Shown: piece after piece, positions 14,422 through 16,310 of the stretch
Numbering within the stretch: position 1 is the first letter of the stretch
Layout of the letters: each line of letters begins with the position of its first letter
Assembly: GCA_003164305.1 (NCBI GenBank)
Contig: PLSZ01000155.1
Coordinates: 1 to 16,310 of the forward strand
From: Acetobacteraceae bacterium
Lineage (GTDB): Bacteria; Pseudomonadota; Alphaproteobacteria; Acetobacterales; Acetobacteraceae
Reading direction: 5' to 3'
Length of the DNA stretch: 16,310 nt
The notes under the pieces: model-generated
What the model saw: the letters and a program-made list of their open reading frames with translations, nothing else
What the model was told of the DNA's origin: nothing
Database searches by the model: none
Position numbers and translations under genes: made by a program

Positions 14422-15888
14422 TCAGAACTGGAAATACAGAAACGGCGCCACTTTGGGGGCGAAGAACAGCGCCTGCGTGGTGAACGCGAAACCCGAGGTC
14501 AAAGCCCAGTTGCGCCAGCGCTCGGACATGAGTTGGACGTTCGGCAAGGCGAGGACGATCGTCCAGCCCAGAGTGAGGCACGCGGTGACCTCGGGAAAAC
14601 TCAGGGTCCGCGCGTCGCCGAGGTAGGGCAGGATTGGTACCGGGGTGGCGATCCAGGCCAGCGGCGGCCAGAATCCGACGATCATCGTCGGCAACGCGAT
14701 CCCATTGGCGCCGGCCATGCCGCGCAGCATGGACCAGGCGGAGGCCATGCTGTCGGCGCGGAATGGCACCCAGGCCACGATCACCACGAATAACATCAGC
14801 GCCTGACCCAATGGCGCCGGCAGGCGCAGCCCGCCCGCGCGGAACCGGGTGTGGATCGTCAGAAAGATCCCATGCAATCCGCCCCATAGCACGAAACGCC
14901 AGGCCGCCCCGTGCCACAGACCGCACAGCAGCATCGTCACCACCAGATTGCCGATACGCCGTCGCGCGCCGTGCCGGCTGCCTCCCAGGGGAATATAGAC
15001 GTAGTCACGCAGGAACGCGCCGAGCGTGATGTGCCAGCGGCGCCAGAATGCGCTGATGTCGTGCGCCTGATATGGGCTGTCGAAATTCAGCGGAAAGCGA
15101 ATGTTCATCATCCGCGCCAGTCCGATCGCCATGTCGGAGTAGCCGGAAAAGTCGAAATAGATTTGCAGCGCGTAGGCGGACGTGGCGTACCAGGCCTCGA
15201 AGAACGTCAGCGCGGCCCCATGGGCGGCGGCGTCGAAGCCGGTGTCGGCGAAACCTCCGAACATGTCGGCGAGAACGAGTTTCTTGCCCAGGCCAAGCAG
15301 GAAGATGGAAATGCCCGTGGTGACGTTGATGGGATGCGGGCTGGCCAGCGCCGAATAACGAAGCTGCGGAATGATATCGGCGGGCCGGACGATCGGGCCG
15401 GCGATCAAATGCGGAAAGAAGGTGATGAACGCAGCGCAATGCAGCAGGTCGGTATCGCGCTCCGGGCTGCGAAACGCATCGGCCAGGAACATGATTTGCT
15501 GGAACGTGAAGAAGCTGATCGCGAGTGGCAGGGTCAGGTTCAGCCCGGGCTGCGACGGGGCGATGGTATGCAGAAAAAAGTCGGCGTACTTGAACCATCC
15601 CAGAATGCCCAGATCCAGGGCGATGCCGGCGATAAAGCAGCGTTTGGCGATGGAATCCGACCCGGCGCGGCGGAACGCGCGAATTTGGCGCGCGATCAGG
15701 TGATTGGCGAAGACCGAGGCGATGAGCAGCGGGATGAATCGCGGATCCCACCAGCCGTAGAAGAATAAGCTCGCGGCCACCAGCCAGCGCAGTGCCCACA
15801 CCGACCCCGCCAATCGCGCGAGCAAATAGAAACCGCCCAGGCAGACCGGGAGAAACGCGAAAATGAAGGCGCGCGAATGGAACAGCAT
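14422..15888 (-). CDS. MBOAT family O-acyltransferase (AlgI-like)
   Basis: The protein has 488 aa from the ATG at 15888 (MLFHSRAFIFAFLPVCLGGF), the usual AlgI/DltB-type opening. About eleven membrane segments are visible. Family blocks include LFFYGWWDPRFIPLL, LPLAISFFTFQQIMFLADAF, FFPHLIAGPIVRP, YALQIYFDFSGYSDMAIGLA, NFDSPYQAHDISAFWRRWHI, RDYVYIPLGGSRHG and LLCGLWHGAAWRFVLWGGLH with the invariant H326; it ends FLYFQF as AlgI-type proteins do. The enzyme transfers an acyl group (usually acetyl) across the inner membrane for polymer O-acylation, working with the SGNH-like protein encoded directly downstream. No alginate, cellulose or teichoic acid genes are in view, so the acceptor is unknown. 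There is no obvious Shine-Dalgarno at 15888. The 5' flank contains the repeat cluster of 16054-16289. Confidence 0.93.
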   Translation of the reverse strand: MLFHSRAFIFAFLPVCLGGFYLLARLAGSVWALRWLVAASLFFYGWWDPRFIPLLIASVFANHLIARQIRAFRRAGSDSIAKRCFIAGIALDLGILGWFKYADFFLHTIAPSQPGLNLTLPLAISFFTFQQIMFLADAFRSPERDTDLLHCAAFITFFPHLIAGPIVRPADIIPQLRYSALASPHPINVTTGISIFLLGLGKKLVLADMFGGFADTGFDAAAHGAALTFFEAWYATSAYALQIYFDFSGYSDMAIGLARMMNIRFPLNFDSPYQAHDISAFWRRWHITLGAFLRDYVYIPLGGSRHGARRRIGNLVVTMLLCGLWHGAAWRFVLWGGLHGIFLTIHTRFRAGGLRLPAPLGQALMLFVVIVAWVPFRADSMASAWSMLRGMAGANGIALPTMIVGFWPPLAWIATPVPILPYLGDARTLSFPEVTACLTLGWTIVLALPNVQLMSERWRNWALTSGFAFTTQALFFAPKVAPFLYFQF

Positions 15889-16053
15889 GGCACGGCCGCC
15901 AAGGTGGCACGCGGCGGGTAAAAAAGCGGTTAATTGGAGACGGGCCGAGCAGGGATCGTCGATGCCGGACGCCGGTTTGACCGTCCGCCCCGCCGCGCCT
16001 GACCCACAGGCTTAAAAATATCACGGCGAGCGGCGTGGCACTCACCATCCCAC

Positions 16054-16145
16054 GTCATGGTCCGGCTCGACCGGGCCATCGGCGGAAACACAACGGTGAG
16101 AGCGAGTCTGGGGAGAACGATGGACCGGTCGAGCCGCATAGGCAT
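16054..16145. repeat. Inverted pair of palindromic repeats, one arm degenerate
   Basis: The plus-strand unit at 16054-16080 has the scaffold GTCAT, GGTCCGG, CTCGA, CCGGGCC, ATC. Its minus-strand partner starts at 16119; reverse-complemented, it matches 18 of 19 positions around GGCTCGACCGG(T/G)CCATCG and then diverges after about 16136. The spacer is 38 bases. The plus unit is 23/27 identical to the unit at 10329-10355. Confidence 0.75.
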
Positions 16146-16182
16146 CAAGTTAAGGCTGGCGAAGGGAAGGCCTTCCCCCGAA

Positions 16183-16289
16183 CGTCATCCTCGGGCTCGA
16201 CCCGAGGATCGGCCCGCTCAGGCAACTTGCCCGACTTTTAACGTCCTTGGCGGGGTCGAGAGATCCTCGGGTCGAGCCCGAGGATGACG
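16183..16289. repeat. Perfect 28-base inverted pair of palindromic repeats
   Basis: The 28 bases at 16183-16210 and 16262-16289 are exact reverse complements, separated by 51 bases. Each arm is itself a hairpin: ATCCTCGGG (16187-16195) pairs with CCCGAGGAT (16201-16209) around CTCGA, and the same holds at 16263-16271 with 16277-16285. The outer frame GTCAT/CTCGA/ATC is the same as in the other units, but the 7-nt stems (CCTCGGG/CCCGAGG) differ. Confidence 0.85.
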
Positions 16290-16310
16290 GGAAAAGGCGG
16301 TCATTGTCCT

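Larger units (their letters stand above)
15889..16310. other. Intergenic region upstream of the MBOAT gene, dominated by palindromic repeats
   Basis: These 422 bases hold no credible coding region. The first 165 bases presumably contain the MBOAT promoter, but no good -35/-10 pair stands out. The remainder is occupied by four units of the palindromic repeat family described in the neighbouring entries. An imperfect GC hairpin, GGAAGGCCTTCC, lies at 16165-16176. Confidence 0.6.

Noticed and set aside
16035..16287. Small open frames on the plus strand at the right end (68 and 76 codons)
   Set aside because: They run through the palindromic repeats and owe their length to the repeat sequence and high GC.
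16054..16289. CRISPR array
   Set aside because: The repeats are palindromic units in alternating orientation with unequal spacers, not direct repeats with constant spacing, and no cas genes are nearby.

Overview
The window is GC-rich, densely coded DNA that looks like an alphaproteobacterial chromosome. The combination of an alphaproteobacterial-type SerC next to a long SerA, a homodimeric PDH-E1/transketolase-like protein and an AlgI-type MBOAT operon would fit Acetobacteraceae or other Rhodospirillales. That placement is an inference from protein character; there is no rRNA or other marker to fix it.

Layout. Positions 1-455 (-) hold the N-terminal part of a thiamine-diphosphate transketolase/pyruvate dehydrogenase E1-like enzyme. 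Divergent from it is a sterol desaturase/fatty acid hydroxylase family membrane protein (643-1806, +). Its 3' end overlaps a convergent polytopic membrane protein of unknown function (1770-3428, -). After a 540-base gap comes an amidohydrolase-2 family protein with a recognisable promoter (3970-5118, +). Next is a HigBA-type toxin-antitoxin operon (5215-5826, -) with a palindromic operator over its promoter, and divergent from it a GFA-family zinc protein (5984-6385, +).

The stop codon of the GFA gene lies inside the anticodon-stem region of a tRNA-Cys(GCA)-like 3' fragment (6383-6431). Immediately after this fragment composition drops (60-base lines of 43-45% GC against about 65% in the serC region). 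A small two-gene cassette follows: an HTH regulator (6801-7112) and an unrecognised 201-aa protein (7165-7767). This looks like acquired DNA beside a tRNA-derived attachment site. An orphan MNT-type minimal nucleotidyltransferase (7816-8118, -) follows in normal-GC DNA.

The right half starts with a short-chain dehydrogenase-fold protein (8223-8972, -) that lacks the usual catalytic Asn, Ser and Tyr. Divergent from it is the serine biosynthesis pair serC-serA (9158-12007, +): SerA oxidises 3-phosphoglycerate to 3-phosphohydroxypyruvate and SerC transaminates that to phosphoserine. Two small genes for exported proteins (12201-13392, +) converge on a two-gene operon (13358-15888, -) encoding an MBOAT O-acyltransferase and a membrane-anchored SGNH-like protein, the classic pairing for O-acylation of an envelope or extracellular polymer.

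A family of palindromic intergenic repeats occurs between serC and serA and upstream of the MBOAT operon. Each unit has the scaffold GTCAT-7 nt-CTCGA-7 nt-ATC, and the two 7-nt arms change together so pairing is kept. The units sit in head-to-head inverted pairs. The least ordinary signals in the window are this covarying repeat family, the catalytically stripped SDR, the tRNA-Cys fragment with its low-GC cassette, and the compact, possibly leaderless HigBA control region.
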